64,000 bases of DNA, from assembly GCA_030549495.1 (NCBI GenBank), contig JAUIRK010000189.1:454723-518722 (forward strand), read 5' to 3'. This DNA comes from Nectonema munidae. Taxonomy: Eukaryota > Nematomorpha > Nectonematoida > Nectonematidae. Below, piece after piece: positions 1 to 12,489 of the stretch; the stretch's first letter is position 1, and the number at the start of each line of letters is the position of its first letter. A program made the position numbers and the translations under genes. The notes below the pieces were generated by a model that saw nothing but the letters and a program-made list of their open reading frames with translations, searched no databases and was not told the origin of the DNA.

Positions 1-640
1 TAAACTAGCGGGCATATATTTTAAAAAGCTAGATAAAGAAAAATGAAATCGTAGCGAATTCAAGTATTTATTATAACTTAGTTTTTTTCGTTCGTTATTT
101 TGAAACGTAACGTATCGCATGCCCCCACTGAAGGCGCCTTTTGGTAATGCACTTGCGACCCTACATTTGAGAACCGATGTTTTAGATTAAGACGCATTTG
201 TGTTGTTGTTTTCATAGCAATAAGGTAGCAAAGAATACGCTTTTCTCAAAGTAACACTATTTAAAATTTTCACAAATATTTGAACAAAATGAAATTGCCA
301 TGTTCGCCTTAAGAAATTGGCGCATAATAAAAAAATTGCCGATACCGATATCGATCTAATTGGTACTAGGCATTTGTGACCATCGGTTTCAATGAATCGT
401 GGGAAGCAATAAGGTGGGATAAATGCTTTATTACATGCGATGAGTAATGATCATTGTCTCCATGTCCTAATGAGAAAGTTTCAAACAAATAAAAACACGC
501 GTAATTCATTCTATTCATCCATTTATGGATCCTGTTTGCCAGTATATTTTGGTCAAAAACCGTCATTATTTTAAAATTTCCCAAACGTATTATTTTTTCG
601 AAAATGTAGGATGTTATATCGCTGGCATAAACTGTTTACT
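1..640. other. Intergenic, nothing recognised
   Basis: AT-rich sequence without a recognisable gene or repeat. The short minus-strand frame at 366-584 resembles nothing I know. Confidence 0.5.
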
Positions 641-659
641 TAATTAATCAAGCTCTTGC

Positions 660-900
660 TATCTACAAATTCTACTTTCAGAGAAATGCATGATGAGTTT
701 GTGAAAAACTATAAAATGATTTGTCTTCCCAATCGTATGAAGAATTTATAGGAATTCTAGCCGAAAGAATTATTCAGGGGATTAGAGACGAAATAAAAGA
801 AGCAGGAATGTACTCAATACTAATAGATGAATGTAAAAATAAGAACGGACATGAAGGATTATCAGTTGTTTTTGCTTTGACTCTATCATATACAAATGAT
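660..900 (+). pseudogene. hAT transposase fragment (ZMYM/DUF4371-like)
   Basis: The frame at about 721-900 reads SYEEFIGILAERIIQGIRDE followed by EIKEAGMYSILIDEC and GLSVVF. This resembles the part of DUF4371-type hAT transposases in which I-x-x-EI-x-x-A-x-x-(Y/F)SI-x-x-DE precedes L(S)(I/V)V. The D of IDE would be the first catalytic acidic residue. Only this segment remains: no start, BED finger or C-terminal dimerisation region is present. The following frame decays into unrelated sequence. It is a plain DNA transposon remnant unrelated to the hAT copy at 2.3-3.2 kb. Confidence 0.55.
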
Positions 901-1002
901 TTTGTCCTCATCTTAACATATTCACGCTATTTCTTCCTTCAAAAGTTTTAAGCCTTTTTTCTGGTTCCTGCATCATTTGTCTAAATAATATAAATCTAAA
1001 TA

Positions 1003-1363
1003 CACTAAGTCCTCTGAAATACCACCCCTCTACAATACGACTTCCTCAAAGATATGGCTTTATTTAAACGTCTTATTTAACTCCTCACATACCACATCAA
1101 TTTAAAATGTTGATATATGTAGCGAATTCATGTTTATTTTTATTTTATATCTCATGCTAATGATTTTTTTAAAAATATTAATTAAAATTTGTATTATTTT
1201 CAATAAATTTTCACTTTTTAAAATTTCCCATTTCAATAAGATTCATTTTTATGCTAATTTAATGCATATTTAATCAAATTATGTTTATTGATAAAAAAAT
1301 AAACAAGTTATACCACCTTTTAAATATGGCTCGATGATAGGTCGTATCTGAGAGGGTTTACTG
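1003..1363. mobile_element. pogo/Tigger-like MITE
   Basis: A 361-bp non-autonomous element. The left end CACTAAGTCCTCTGAAATAC and the reverse complement of the right end, CAGTAAACCCTCTCAGATAC, are imperfect inverted repeats of the pogo style (CAGT-x-x-A-CCTC). Both are flanked by TA (1001-1002 and 1364-1365), the expected target duplication. No coding sequence. Confidence 0.6.
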
Positions 1364-1734
1364 TATACCTTATTTTGTACTATATGTATAGCTCTTGGAA
1401 AATCATTTATTTTTTATATTTCCATCCTATAAAATGTGCACAATCTACAAAAAGTATTGTTCTGGGTAGGGTTGCGCAGTCAGTATCTAATAAAATTTAG
1501 TGGTCAGAATATTTTTTTAACTTATTCTAAGTTGTCAGTATATGCGTTTTTCAAAGCTCGCGCATACTTTGTTTTTATTCAAAAAATTCATTCTTCTAGC
1601 AACTTTTTCATTCACGATACACACATGTTATCTTCAAAATTCTACAATAAAGCCATTTAGAATTATAAATTTTCAAGGAAGTATGTAATATAGAACCTAA
1701 GCTATAAGGTTAACTACAGATAATGTCAAAATTT

Positions 1735-1945
1735 TGCTGAAAATTTTTTATTTTTGATTTTGATTGGCAGTTTTGACATGAAAGGGTCATTTTACTACCA
1801 TGAAAATGGCGTCAAAAGATGCAGCTAGCGATTTTAGGAAAAGTCACGAAATTTGAATGGATATGATCCTATTTTGTACAATTAATTTTTTAGTGAAGGA
1901 GGGGGGAGGGGGGCTTTAACGCCCCGGCACTAATAGCGTTAAAGG
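1735..1945 (+). repeat. Dispersed repeat A, copy 1
   Basis: Shares a collinear string of words with 51870-52135: GATTTTGATTGGCAGTTTTG, GACAT, GGGTCATT, GTCAAAAGA, GATTTTAGGAAAAGTCA, TTGTACAAT, and a final G-run followed by CTTTAACGCCCC. It has no coding capacity. The G-run and GCCCC end resemble non-autonomous hAT or similar elements, but the class is unresolved. Confidence 0.6.
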
Positions 1946-2279
1946 AAGTAAACTCTGTTGAAATTCTATTTGAAAAGTGAGAGCAACAACTTTTTAATAA
2001 AATCTCATCTATCTGTGCCAATCAGACAGAATGCCGCGATGACTGAAGAAACAGACGTGCATCAACCCTAGTTTACAATTACCCCACTGTCTACAGCACT
2101 ATCAAGACAAATGGACCTAAATATAATTTTTCAAGAGCAAAGCCTAGGAGATAAAAGTGGCGTAGATACTCTGAAGTGATACGTGATATGCGATAGGAGA
2201 CAACATACGTTGAAGGAATACATTAGCGACAGACATGTTAAGCGATAATCGCTTGAGCGATAAAACTACGTCAAATTTT

Positions 2280-2949
2280 TGCTAATATTTAATATTACTT
2301 GCCAGTTTATCCAGGCTTAATCCAGACCTGGTTATACTGTTTATGACACTTTCAAACAAATCTTTTCCAGTAGTGGTGTCCTTCAGAGATTCCATTGATA
2401 ACAATTCCTCTGTAATCTCAAATCTGTCATCAATTCCTCTTATGTAAATCAGTAACTGAGCAGTATCCTGAAGATCATTACTCTCATCTAAAGCAATAGA
2501 AAACCAATCAAAATTACCACTAGATGTCAACATTTGTTCTTGAATATTGTCTGCAATTTCGCCAATGCGACGAACAATAGTTTTTCGTGACAGCGATATG
2601 GCTTCTACTTTGGACTTAGCTTTGGGACAGACAACACTGACAGCTTCAACCATGCAGTCTTTAACAAATTCTGCTTGTGCCAATGACTTGTTTTCCTCTG
2701 CAATTTTATAAGCCACTAGAAAACCTGCTATCGTTGCATTCTTTTGTAAAGATGAGAATTTCTCAAACACTCGATTAAAACTCTTTACCAGATCAGTTGC
2801 TTTCTTTTATAGATCTTGATTTGATAAACTTTTTCCAAAGTTAGCATGATTGGTTTGAAAATGGCGTTTTAAATTGTATTTCTTGAAGACAGCAACTGTC
2901 TTAAAAACACGGCATTCAGCTTCTATTTTTCGCTTCTTGGAAGAACTCA
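2280..2949 (-). pseudogene. hAT transposase remnant (GTF2IRD2/ZBED-like)
   Basis: From an ATG at 2949 the minus strand reads MSSSKKRKIEAECRVF, then a BED-finger tail (KKYNLKRHFQTNH), and from 2770 to 2282 a long frame with NATIAGFLVAYKIAEENKSL, FSIALDESNDLQDTAQLLIY and ITEELLSMESLKDTTTG. These are the hallmark phrases of the hAT family that gave rise to GTF2IRD2 and FAM200/ZBED5 proteins. The first half of the BED finger is deleted, an in-frame TAA lies near 2808, and the copy stops near 2280 before the C-terminal catalytic part and dimerisation domain. It is therefore a dead 5' fragment of about 0.7 kb. The matching transposon end lies just upstream at 3162-3186. Confidence 0.85.
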
Positions 2950-3161
2950 TTATGGGGAGTTTGTCGAATAATAATTAATTAAAGCTAGTCTGAAATAATT
3001 AAATTAAATTAAAGGATTTAAATAAAATACTAGTTATAAAATAATTAGTGAATAAATTAACGAAATTAAAAAATAATTAAAGCTAGGCTTCATCAGGTTG
3101 AGTGGAAATGCGTTTTGATGAAAATGTGTATGTAATTTGGTGCCGCAAAGTATGCACTGGC

Positions 3162-3187
3162 GGGCCGTAGTTTGCCCGCCCCTGCTC
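3162..3187 (-). repeat. hAT terminal inverted repeat (5' end of the copy at 2.3-2.9 kb)
   Basis: On the minus strand this reads CAGGGGCGGGCAAACTACGG followed by CCCGCC, the typical hAT end. It lies about 235 bases upstream of the transposase ATG at 2949 in the correct orientation. The other end was not found. Confidence 0.7.
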
Positions 3188-3189
3188 TA

Positions 3190-5694
3190 CAGTATTTTGC
3201 GTAGTAGTTGTTTATCGCTCATGTGTATGAGTGCCGCCATGAAAGCAATTCAGAATAAAATTATTTAACATAAATGAAATTCTACACATACTTTAAATTC
3301 AAAATATGTGCTTACTTATTTTTTGTGCGTTTTAAATTGTGAAATTTTTTTATATGATCAGAATAATAAATTTGTTTTATTTTAGTGTCTACTTCTTTCT
3401 ATTGAGACCATCTCTCTGTTAGGCGAATTTTGCAAAAACTTTTCTTTTTTTCCATCATATTTCAAATGTCATTGGAACGGAATAATTAATTTCACGTTCA
3501 ATATTTGCGTTTGAAATCTCATTAGAACTGTTTTTTTAATTAACTTGTCTAGAAACTGTGGCTATATTGTTACTCAAACAAACTATTTCGCTTTGAAACG
3601 ACGATTCGCAGGTTTCAACTTTTTTTTCCCTTTTCTGGCAACCAAAAATCCTTTTATCTCCATAATTAAAATGAGTTCTTCATGGAGTTTGATGTTAAAA
3701 AAACATAAAATTCAACTTAAAATAAAGTCTTATTCAGTGTTTCTCAACGGGAGCTATATCCCTTGCAAAATCTCTTGAAGGCGACAGAGTTACGTTTGAT
3801 TGATATAAAGAGAGCGACCTAAATTTTTGAAATGAGAGAATGTAAACACCTAGAAATGCATATTGCACTTGCGTTTATAATTATGATGAATTAATATCCA
3901 TCTCTTTATGTAGGAATTTGATGAAGAGCTATAAAAGAATTCATCATAGTAAATTGCTCCAAAGTTTTAAAACTTGAAAACATATATACATGATAAAAAC
4001 ACAGAGGGCCGATGCACACCTATTAATCAATATGGAATGATCAACGTTCATGTAAATTAATTAACCTTCACTCAATTCATAAATGTTCATTTCGTTTGCT
4101 GTTTTGTTTAGCTTATAATACTTCTCTCTCTCTTTCTGTCTTATCTCCTTTTACTCCTACTTTTGATTTTTTAATTATATTTTTTCCTTATGAATGTTTG
4201 CGTATATATTTCTTTTTAGTTCTTTCATGTGTGTTCATGTAATATGCGTTTATTATTATAAATATTCTATCTAGGTGAGTAGTTCTCAATCTTCTTTTAC
4301 TCCCACACCCCTCAAAAATATTAGTGTATTCTCACACCCCTGACTTGTTTTTCAACGAAAACAACTCAAGGAACCATAGACTAATCATTTCTCAAAAACT
4401 AATTAATTCAATATTTTTCGTACCCCCTGGCAGTGGCGGATCCTAGGGGCGGGCCTCATGGGCCTAGCCCCTTATGAAAATGGCTTCGAAAATTACCCTT
4501 ACACGTATAAAAAATAAAATTTTGCAATTTATTCGTGGCAAAATAATCTTAAAAATATGATAACGTTAGGATTAGTAATAGGAAGGCGCGCGAGGTGGAA
4601 TATGTGTGTCTCCTTGGTAATACAAACTTGCAGTATCATAGTCACAAATAAGGGCTTTCTAGGGATATTATTCACAGTAGCATTGCAGGAATATAATATG
4701 CATACTCGTTTAACGCTTGTTTTAGCAAATCCTTATATGCTGATATAAAAAACAAATTAACGAATTTCACGCAGTTTAGTGATGAAAAATATATCGATAC
4801 TTTACACTTTTATTTCAAATAGTATTCAGTGCTAGTTATGTTTTTATAAAAAAAACTCACGCGCTTTATCCACAGAGAGAACAGAGAGAATTTCAAATTA
4901 GATTTTAAAATCTCTATAAAATGTACTACCACCTGTAACTTACTGTAACACTAAATGCGCTAAATTTGATTTTTTAAACCAAGAATAATTGGAATCCTCT
5001 TTTTTTGGAATCTGTGTCGTAGAAAATTTTGGTATCCTCCTGCTTTAGGTCAATGATTGTTAACTACTCTGTTTAGGAAACATATATGCAAATTCTTAGA
5101 TGTTAAATTAAAGTGAAAAAGGTCTAATTTTGAAGGAAAAGCAAATGGGTGAGCATGACATATTTTTGTGTATTTTAAGTGAAATAAAGTCTTTTTTTGT
5201 GATAGATTTGGTATGAGAATTACTTTGCAAACACATCTCCACATTTGCTCTGTTTTGTGTATCTTACTCTTTGCTCTTACATCTCAATATCTTATGATGC
5301 CTTAGTATATAGATGTTGCTAAAAAAAACTAAAGTCAACAATAACAATACAGACTTTGCACTTGGAAAAGTTTTATAATTAAACAATCCCCTCTCACACA
5401 GGATTCATAATAGCGATAATTTCATCATCTCTCACTTTGTGGTCAAAATATTGATTAATGTGATAGTTGTTTTAATTGAATTTATCGCACTGTTAATTCT
5501 GTTACTATTTTTATATTGTTATGTCTTTTCAATCAAAGCATGTTATACAACAAATACACCACACTTTGCAATGTTGCTTGAAAAACAGAAATCGTTTTAA
5601 CTTTATCGTAAGTAGTCATTTACGTTATCATCTGTAATTTAGTACATTTTATGCTTCCACAATCCCTATCTTCTAATTAAATAATACAATGAAT
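3190..5694. other. Intergenic with degraded hAT-like ends
   Basis: No gene seen. Words typical of hAT element ends occur at about 3735 (CAGTGTTTCTCAAC), 4283 (GTAGTTCTCAAT) and 4431 (CAGTGGCGGATCCTAGGGGC). None could be paired with a second end, so they are listed as probable fragments only. Confidence 0.4.
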
Positions 5695-6132
5695 CAGGGG
5701 CATCAAACTTAAGTCACTCGCGTGCCGCATTTTGAACATTTACAGCTCTTGCGGGCCGGATAAAAATCCTTGGATTCAAAAGACACACATCATCATATTT
5801 TGAAATCAACAATAACATGATAAATTATTTAAAAAGCTTCAAAAATGTTGAATTAATTTGCTTGCAAAGATAAATCGTCCCAAACATACAAAGAATTTTT
5901 TAAACCTATGAAGTTATTTTTGAAAATGTAGAAACAAGATATTTATAAAATTAATCAATTACGCTGTAAAAAGTTGTTTTCATCAGAGGCTCACTTTGTA
6001 AATCCATGATTTCCAGCTGAAAATACAATGGTAATTCTGATATGCCACTGTAAAAGTATGTTGTCAAGGTCGCACTGTAACCCTGGCGGGCCAATTGCGG
6101 CACGCTGGCCATATGTTTCACATCTTGTTCTG
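5695..6132. mobile_element. Non-autonomous hAT-like element (MITE)
   Basis: A 438-bp element with inverted ends. The left end starts CAGGGGCATCAAACTTAAGT and continues to GCGTGCCGCA. The reverse complement of the right end starts CAGAACAAGATGTGAAACAT and reaches the same GCGTGCCGCA at almost the same distance. GGCCGG/GGCGGGCC words are typical of hAT ends. The interior is non-coding. No exact 8-bp target duplication is visible, so it is old or its ends are slightly misplaced. Confidence 0.6.
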
Positions 6133-7538
6133 AACTAAGTAGCTAACCGAATAACTAAAAAAGAGATAACTATTTTTATATTTTCGAGGGTGGTATTTTT
6201 AGAAGGAGGGTTTCTGAAGGGAGGCAGGTCAATTCGGCCTCTGAATATATTGAAATTAGTATTGCTTTAAGGCTGAATTCTCCCTGGTACTTCTGAACAA
6301 GACCATATGAATCCATGAAAAAACCGCCTAGAAAGAGAGCCAGCAGGAAAAATCACCTACCTAAAATCCCTACCATAACTAATTCTAAAATTTTAGTTCA
6401 AAATCTATTGGAATTATTTCTATAAGTCTTAATCTAAGTTGAACAAGGAATAAACAGCTAGATAAATTTTGAATTGCAAAAAGAAGTGCAAAAGGAGGAA
6501 ATTAAAAATGATTTATTGAGTGTGAAGACAGCTGCTGTTTATAAAAATTGAAAAGCATTATCTTTGCAATTTTGAAAGAAAAAATGAACACGTTGGCACA
6601 AAAATATATTTTTTGTATTGAATAATGCCAATCACTTTATATATGACAGATGGAATACTTGGTTTAGAAAATGCTTGTATTCAAATTTTTTCCTTCAAAA
6701 TCAAATATTTACTTCATTTAAAAGACTGCTATTGAAATAAATAACAAAAAAATTTAAAACGTTATCTTTTTAAGATGCATAACATTTATGAATATAAGAA
6801 CTAAAATATTACTTATTTTCAAAATTAGACAATTTCATATAAAATAAGGTAAGTTATCTTTTTGAATTTAATAAATTTTAATATTAAAAAAAATAAAAAA
6901 ATATTCTATATAATAATTATATTTTTTGACGATAAATTGAAGATTATCTTGATTGCTATGTGAATCGCTGGTCAAATGTGTTTTTAAAAAACTTTTAAGC
7001 TACAAGGATCTTTTAATTATTATTACTACCCTTTAAGCTACACGGAAGAAATGTACAATTGAATGAAGACACCTTTAATTATGAAAAATTCAATAATATC
7101 CCCTACAATAAAGCTTGCGTTTATTTTTTAGATCCATGGATACATAAAGTTTTTTTAAATAAAGTTTTGATTTTTTTATAGTTAAAACTGATAAAAAGTT
7201 AGTTCATTATTATGTTATTTTTCAATAGCATTATTAATTTTTTAAGCTTTCTATTAAATTTATATTAATGAATATAAAATAACGGTGTTTGATGGAGTTT
7301 AGTTTATTAAAAAGTCTTGCGTTGTAATGTCCAGTGGTGGTGAATCATTAGTTCTAATTCTGATCGATCCGATTATGAAATATGCCCGGAAGTATCGCAT
7401 TTGTTCAACATCCAGCAAATTTCTTTTGATCTTTCCCCGTTTAAAAACCAGAGAAAACCAGTTAACTGAATAAGATATACAATTCTCCAATAAAAAACAA
7501 AATATATAAGGAAATTTTTAACCTTCTTTTAGAAGACT
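6133..7538. other. Intergenic, nothing recognised
   Basis: AT-rich, with many stops in all frames. No repeat ends or RNA gene seen. Confidence 0.5.
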
Positions 7539-7670
7539 AAAAACCCATTTAAATCTGGCTTGTCTCAAAAACAAGGACTTCGTCTTCTTGTTTAAAACAA
7601 AGGAAAAAACCCATTTAAATCTGGCTTGTCTCAAAAACAAGGACTTCGTCTTCTTGGTTTAAACTTGTAA
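7539..7670 (+). repeat. 66-bp tandem duplication
   Basis: A block of about 52 identical bases beginning AAAAACCCATTTAAATCTGG occurs at 7539 and again at 7605. After each block the sequences differ by a single added G before TTTAAAC. Two copies with a period of 66. The near-identity suggests a recent duplication. Confidence 0.9.
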
Positions 7671-8943
7671 GCGGCTTTTAACAGTCGCGGGTTAATTTTA
7701 CGATTCATCCATTGAAATTGCAAATACTTTTAAAAATTCGACTCCACCTTCTACAAATGTCCGAAACCAACTCGCAATACTCACAAAATTTGGTTCGCAT
7801 TCTTTTTTCGTTATCAGTGGAATCATAGGGAAGAGGAGGAACTCTCTTTCCTCGCCTTCCTAAATTTCTGAACTTATCATTCTTGTAGTTCAATCTACAT
7901 ATATAGTAGATCCTATATGCTATATACGATCTACTAATCTTGTAGAAGAAGATATAAGTAAATTTTCATTGTGTTGTGCGAGTAATACGCTAGGTCTAGA
8001 TAGGCCTTCATTATATTAATGCTTTCATATTTCCAATATTCAAGAAAAAAATCGTTTTAGAAAAAGTGTTATAAAAAAGGCGGTCGTTAAATTTTCCCCT
8101 AGATCCTCACCCATGTCTTCAAGGGAACCGTCAAATTATACTTAGAAGTAGTATTTAGCTAGATTTTATAATTCAACTTTTATACCTGATGTGTTAGATA
8201 GAACTCTTCATGTGTATCGTTCTTTGATGTTGGCTCTCATCAAAGTCAGTTTATAAGAGAGTTGTTACTAACCTTGAGTACCATCGTGCACTTTATGCCG
8301 ATATATTCACTCTGCTGATATTTTTAATTCATGTGTTCTCTTCATCTTTATATCATTTGCAAAAAAAGTTCTTAAATGCCAAAAAATCGATGTAACTGTA
8401 TATGCGTGGGTGTGTTTTTAAGAGTTCTGAAACTTCATTTCAGTGCCTATGATAGGGGTGGGCAAATATAGCTCCTAGAGCATCCCTTTTGCTTTTAGTA
8501 AAGCTAAATGCGGCACTTAATTGATCCAATTTTGTTAAATATGTCTTTTTAATCTAAAAAATATTAGTATATAAAAAGCATTCAACATTTTATTGAGATT
8601 TTGGCATCATAGATGCAATTGGTCACAAGAAAACTCGGTCTTGGGAACTGGTTCTCAGGAAAATTGGATTGGAAAATTTTGCTGCTAAAAAGTGGGTCTC
8701 AAGCCGTTGTGCTTGCATCTTAAAAGTCTACTATGCTTTATTTACTTTCAGACTTCAATTATTTCAAAAATCTTTCAAATATTTATTTATTAAAGAGAAA
8801 ATTGAATTCAATAAAAATGATTTATAACCTTAATTAGCAAAGTCTCTTCAAAACACTTTAAGCTCCAAGCAACAGCTCTTAAAAATTCAATCTTGTTGAT
8901 TCCAGCTTACTCAAAACTTTATTACTCATTTGCTATTAGTTAG

Positions 8944-9010
8944 TCCAGGGGTGACCAAACTACTGTCCGCGGGCCAGATCCGGCCTGTAAAACAAGTTTA
9001 TCCGGCCCGC
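8944..9010 (+). repeat. hAT-like terminal repeat
   Basis: CAGGGGTGACCAAACTACTG followed by CGCGGGCCAGATCCGGCC, with a second CCGGCCCGC nearby, matches the end of hAT non-autonomous elements. Only this end could be placed. Confidence 0.5.
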
Positions 9011-9229
9011 AAGCTAAATTGTGATATTAATAGGTGTTACAAAATAAGAATTTTTTGAAATATCAGGTTATCAACTTTGTCACATCCATAAGGAAAACAT
9101 TGAAAAGATTGCTTTATTTTGTTTTAAACAAGTATGAAGCCGACTCTTGCTAGCATTCATTTAAATAGGCCCGTTTTATCCTGTGTTTCCATTCGGAAGG
9201 GAAATATGCAACTCCAACTACTAGTACAT

Positions 9230-9371
9230 GTGAGTAAGGTTGGTTAGATATTTGGTTTCAATAACTCAAGGTCTTGGGTTCGATCCCGCATCAAGCCCAC
9301 TTTCCTCATAGTTCGATACAAGCGGTGCAATTATGCCTTATCGATGAAAACATCCCTTTGTATCTTTACCT
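9230..9371 (+). mobile_element. tRNA-derived SINE, copy 1
   Basis: GTGAGTAAGGTTGGTTAGAT resembles a tRNA box A region and TTGGGTTCGATCCC contains a perfect box B, spaced as in a tRNA. The body continues CTCATAGTTCGATACAAGCG and ends near TATCTTTACCT. It shares this whole order with the copies at 10236, 47935 (minus) and 62753, which defines a SINE family. Confidence 0.8.
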
Positions 9372-10235
9372 CTACTTGGAGTACTTAAGAAATGCGACTC
9401 CGATCCCTACTAAATTTTATTAGATATCAACTCTGACTCCTAAGAAATAAAAAGTGTGTGCTTTAAATGTATAAAATTCCATTTAAAAAAAGTAGAAAAT
9501 TAGTCTCCGAAGTTTGGTGCTCAAATCGCTAACAGCATATTAAACTTCTGTTAAGTAATTGTAAAGAATGTCCTAAGATATCTTCATTGATAAGACCTAT
9601 TTTTGCTCGTATGCCCAATTTTGGGAAGAATTTACTCAGTGAATGAGGTTTGTTGTAAAAGGAGTCTTCAAATAATAATACATCCTGGGATTTAGTTTGT
9701 GCGAACTGCAACAACTTCTCTCTGTATTGCGTGTGTGTAAATAACTCCTTCGCCTCTGTAGTTTTAATGAGTAGAGTAGCACTCCTTATTCTTTTTTCGC
9801 ATTCATCATGTTCAAGATCAATTCATATTATTCCAGATTTCCTTTAATAATGTCAATTAACTTTTTGTAAATTTATATACGTATATAGCACAGCCCTTTC
9901 TTATATAGTATTCAATCCCTTAACTCTTAAGTTTGCTTATCGATTTTGATGAATAGAGATTGTCATTATACTTTTCTGAAGTTTAATGAAGTTTAGCAAT
10001 GTATATAAACTTATCGCAGCATATCAATAATCAATATAAGCTTTCCTCAATTCCAAGTACTGCCTTATTTAAATATATTATCGCCAGTTTTTCTTATTTT
10101 TCTATATTATAGGATTGGTAGGTTTAAACAATTTTTTTAAAGTTCTTCTCTGCCTTTCTATAATAACCTATTTCCTTGATCAACCATTTAAGGCACAATG
10201 GGGTCACCAGTGTTCTGTTTTAAGTTTTTAAGATG

Positions 10236-10380
10236 GCGTTAGTAAGGTTGGTTAGCTATTGGGTTTGGATAACTCAGAGTCTTGGGTTCGATCCCCTATC
10301 AAGCCTCCTTTCCTCATAGTTCGATACAAGCGTCGCAAATGTGCTTTCTCAATGAAAACACGCCACGGTACTTTTACCTA
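10236..10380 (+). mobile_element. tRNA-derived SINE, copy 2
   Basis: Same family and orientation as the copy 1 kb upstream: AGTAAGGTTGGTTAGCTATT, box B GGTTCGATCCC, TCATAGTTCGATACAAGCG and the end GGTACTTTTACCT. Scattered point differences show the copies are not a recent tandem duplication. Confidence 0.8.
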
Positions 10381-10690
10381 AAACTTATTGAAAAAGAAAA
10401 ACATATTATTACGTTTAGAAAACCAATGCCTGAGAGGATTAAGGCGCGTTTGTCCTAATATTTTGGAATCTAATGATACGCGATGTGACTTTTAAATCAG
10501 ATTTTCATCTTGTTTTGGTAAAGAGTTTAATTACAAAACAGTGAACGATTTTTTTGAATTCAACCTATTTTTATTTTTAACGATTTGAAACGAATTAACC
10601 AATAAACTCTTAGCTATTGAAACTTTTTATACTGGAAAGCATTCTTTTTGCAACTCTCTTTTCTAAAGCAAAGAAACATACCATTTTTAC

Positions 10691-10868
10691 GGTGCTTAGT
10701 CAAAACAGCCAAAGATCAAAATGGCCAAAACCAAAACCCCAAAAAACCGATAGAGGATTTTGGTTGTTTTGATTTTTGACTTTTTTGGCTTTGGCCGTTT
10801 TGGTTTTGGTCATTTTATTTTAGCTGTTTTGGTTTTTGGCTGTTTTGGTTTTTGGGCTTTTGACCAGG
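10691..10868. repeat. Imperfect foldback repeat of TTTTGG words
   Basis: The left arm (about 10698-10737) and the right arm (about 10797-10835) are inverted copies built around GTTTTGGTTTTGG and GCTGTTTTG. Between and beyond them lie further TTTTGGNT repeats. It may be a small MITE whose arms have been expanded by slippage. Confidence 0.6.
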
Positions 10869-10869
10869 A

Positions 10870-12480
10870 ACTTTTTTTACATACTAAACATTTCCTTTGA
10901 TGTTTTTTGAGCGAAGATGCGTGGTCATACTTTTCTCAAAATGAATACGTGCGCTCTTTCACTCATTTTGCTTCAACAACGGCAGTTTTTACGACACTTT
11001 AATGTAAAGAAAAGACGCTCTATTTTTATCTAAAGATACAATGGCAATAAATCATAACGAGCAGTTAAAAATTGAACTAAAAATAAAAAAAATTCAAATG
11101 ATAATTTTACATATAAAATAAATTATAAGAAAATATGTATTTTTTATTGAAATATAAAATCGTTTATGACTTGAGAAATGGTAAAATTTTCTATCTAACT
11201 AAAAAACTTTTTTTGTGATCATTTAAATTCTGTATAATTTCAGACTATGACTTTATTTTAAACCTAATTCAGTCTTTTCTTAAACAGTTTTGCCACTTAA
11301 AACATCTTGAAAAATCAACACGTAGAGTAAATCTTCGGAATTTAAATCTTTTAAGGCCCAGTTTTTTTTATCTAATTTATTTTGTTTACGAAATACTGGT
11401 GCCCAATTGAGCTTAAATGGATTAAAAGCAATTTCAAAAATGAAATAAAAATGCGATATGAATACTTTAGTAGGAAGAAATTTCAAAAATATTTAAAAAA
11501 AATATAGGACTAATTCATGGGCGCGTCTGCTGCAACTTTTCCCAGGGTGAGGCAAAAAAGGTTAAATGGAAAAGAATGCATTTATTGGTAAATGTGACGT
11601 CTATGAATCATGAAAACACATTACATATAAAAATTGGAGAGAAAAGAGAAAATTTTAATTTGAGCTTTCTTTTTCCTGCACTTCTGAAGATTATTCAGCA
11701 AGCATGCAATGCAAAATGAGCAACCTGTTCTGGAATTTCTAGGGGGGGGGGGGTATCAACTGACCCATTTGACCCCCTCCCCATCCAGCTGACTACCACG
11801 GACTAATTCAAAAATATTAACTTTTTACAGAAAAAAATGACTTTATTATATTAGTTCTTCAACGAATCTCAAAAACATATATTGAAAAATATTGACTTCA
11901 TTGTCTTTAACTGCCCTAGTAATAACATGACTTCTAAAAGGGTGCAGGAAGTGTGGTGTTTCACATCGAAGTGTTATCAGAACTTTTGAGGGCGGCAAAA
12001 TCAACATCAGCCCTGGGCCGCACTTATGCTCTGTATGGCACTATTCCATGTATAGAGAGATTTGCAAATTCTCTCGAAGAACAATGCGATCAATGAAATA
12101 TTTATGATTCCTTTTATACATGTTGCATATCTTATTTATTTAATCTATATTATATATTAAAAATTTATTGTCTTTTCTTGGCACGGGAGCGAGGAGTACA
12201 CAAGCTCCTTGATCAGATTGTATAAAAAATTTTACATAATTTTATAACAAATTACGATAACTACTGAAATGAACTGTTAAAAATTCTCTGATCTGATTAG
12301 CTAAAATTAAGACTTCACCCACTCCTATATTTTATGTATACGAGAAACGAGATTTACTTGGAAATGACGACATTAGAACCTAGAGTTAAAAAATAAGAAC
12401 TCCCATAGAAGAAGGATTGCAACTGTTTGAGAATAGTTCCAGAAACGTAGCATAAACAAATTCTAGTAGACTTGGAAAGC
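10870..12480. other. Intergenic, nothing coding
   Basis: AT-rich. A G-run followed by C-rich sequence (about 11740-11800) looks like a degraded non-autonomous element end. I see no gene. Confidence 0.4.
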
Positions 12481-12489
12481 GCACCTATA

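Noticed and set aside
9230-9300. A functional tRNA gene suggested by box A- and box B-like words
   Set aside because: No cloverleaf acceptor stem closes around it, and the same sequence recurs with a long shared non-tRNA tail. It is a SINE head.
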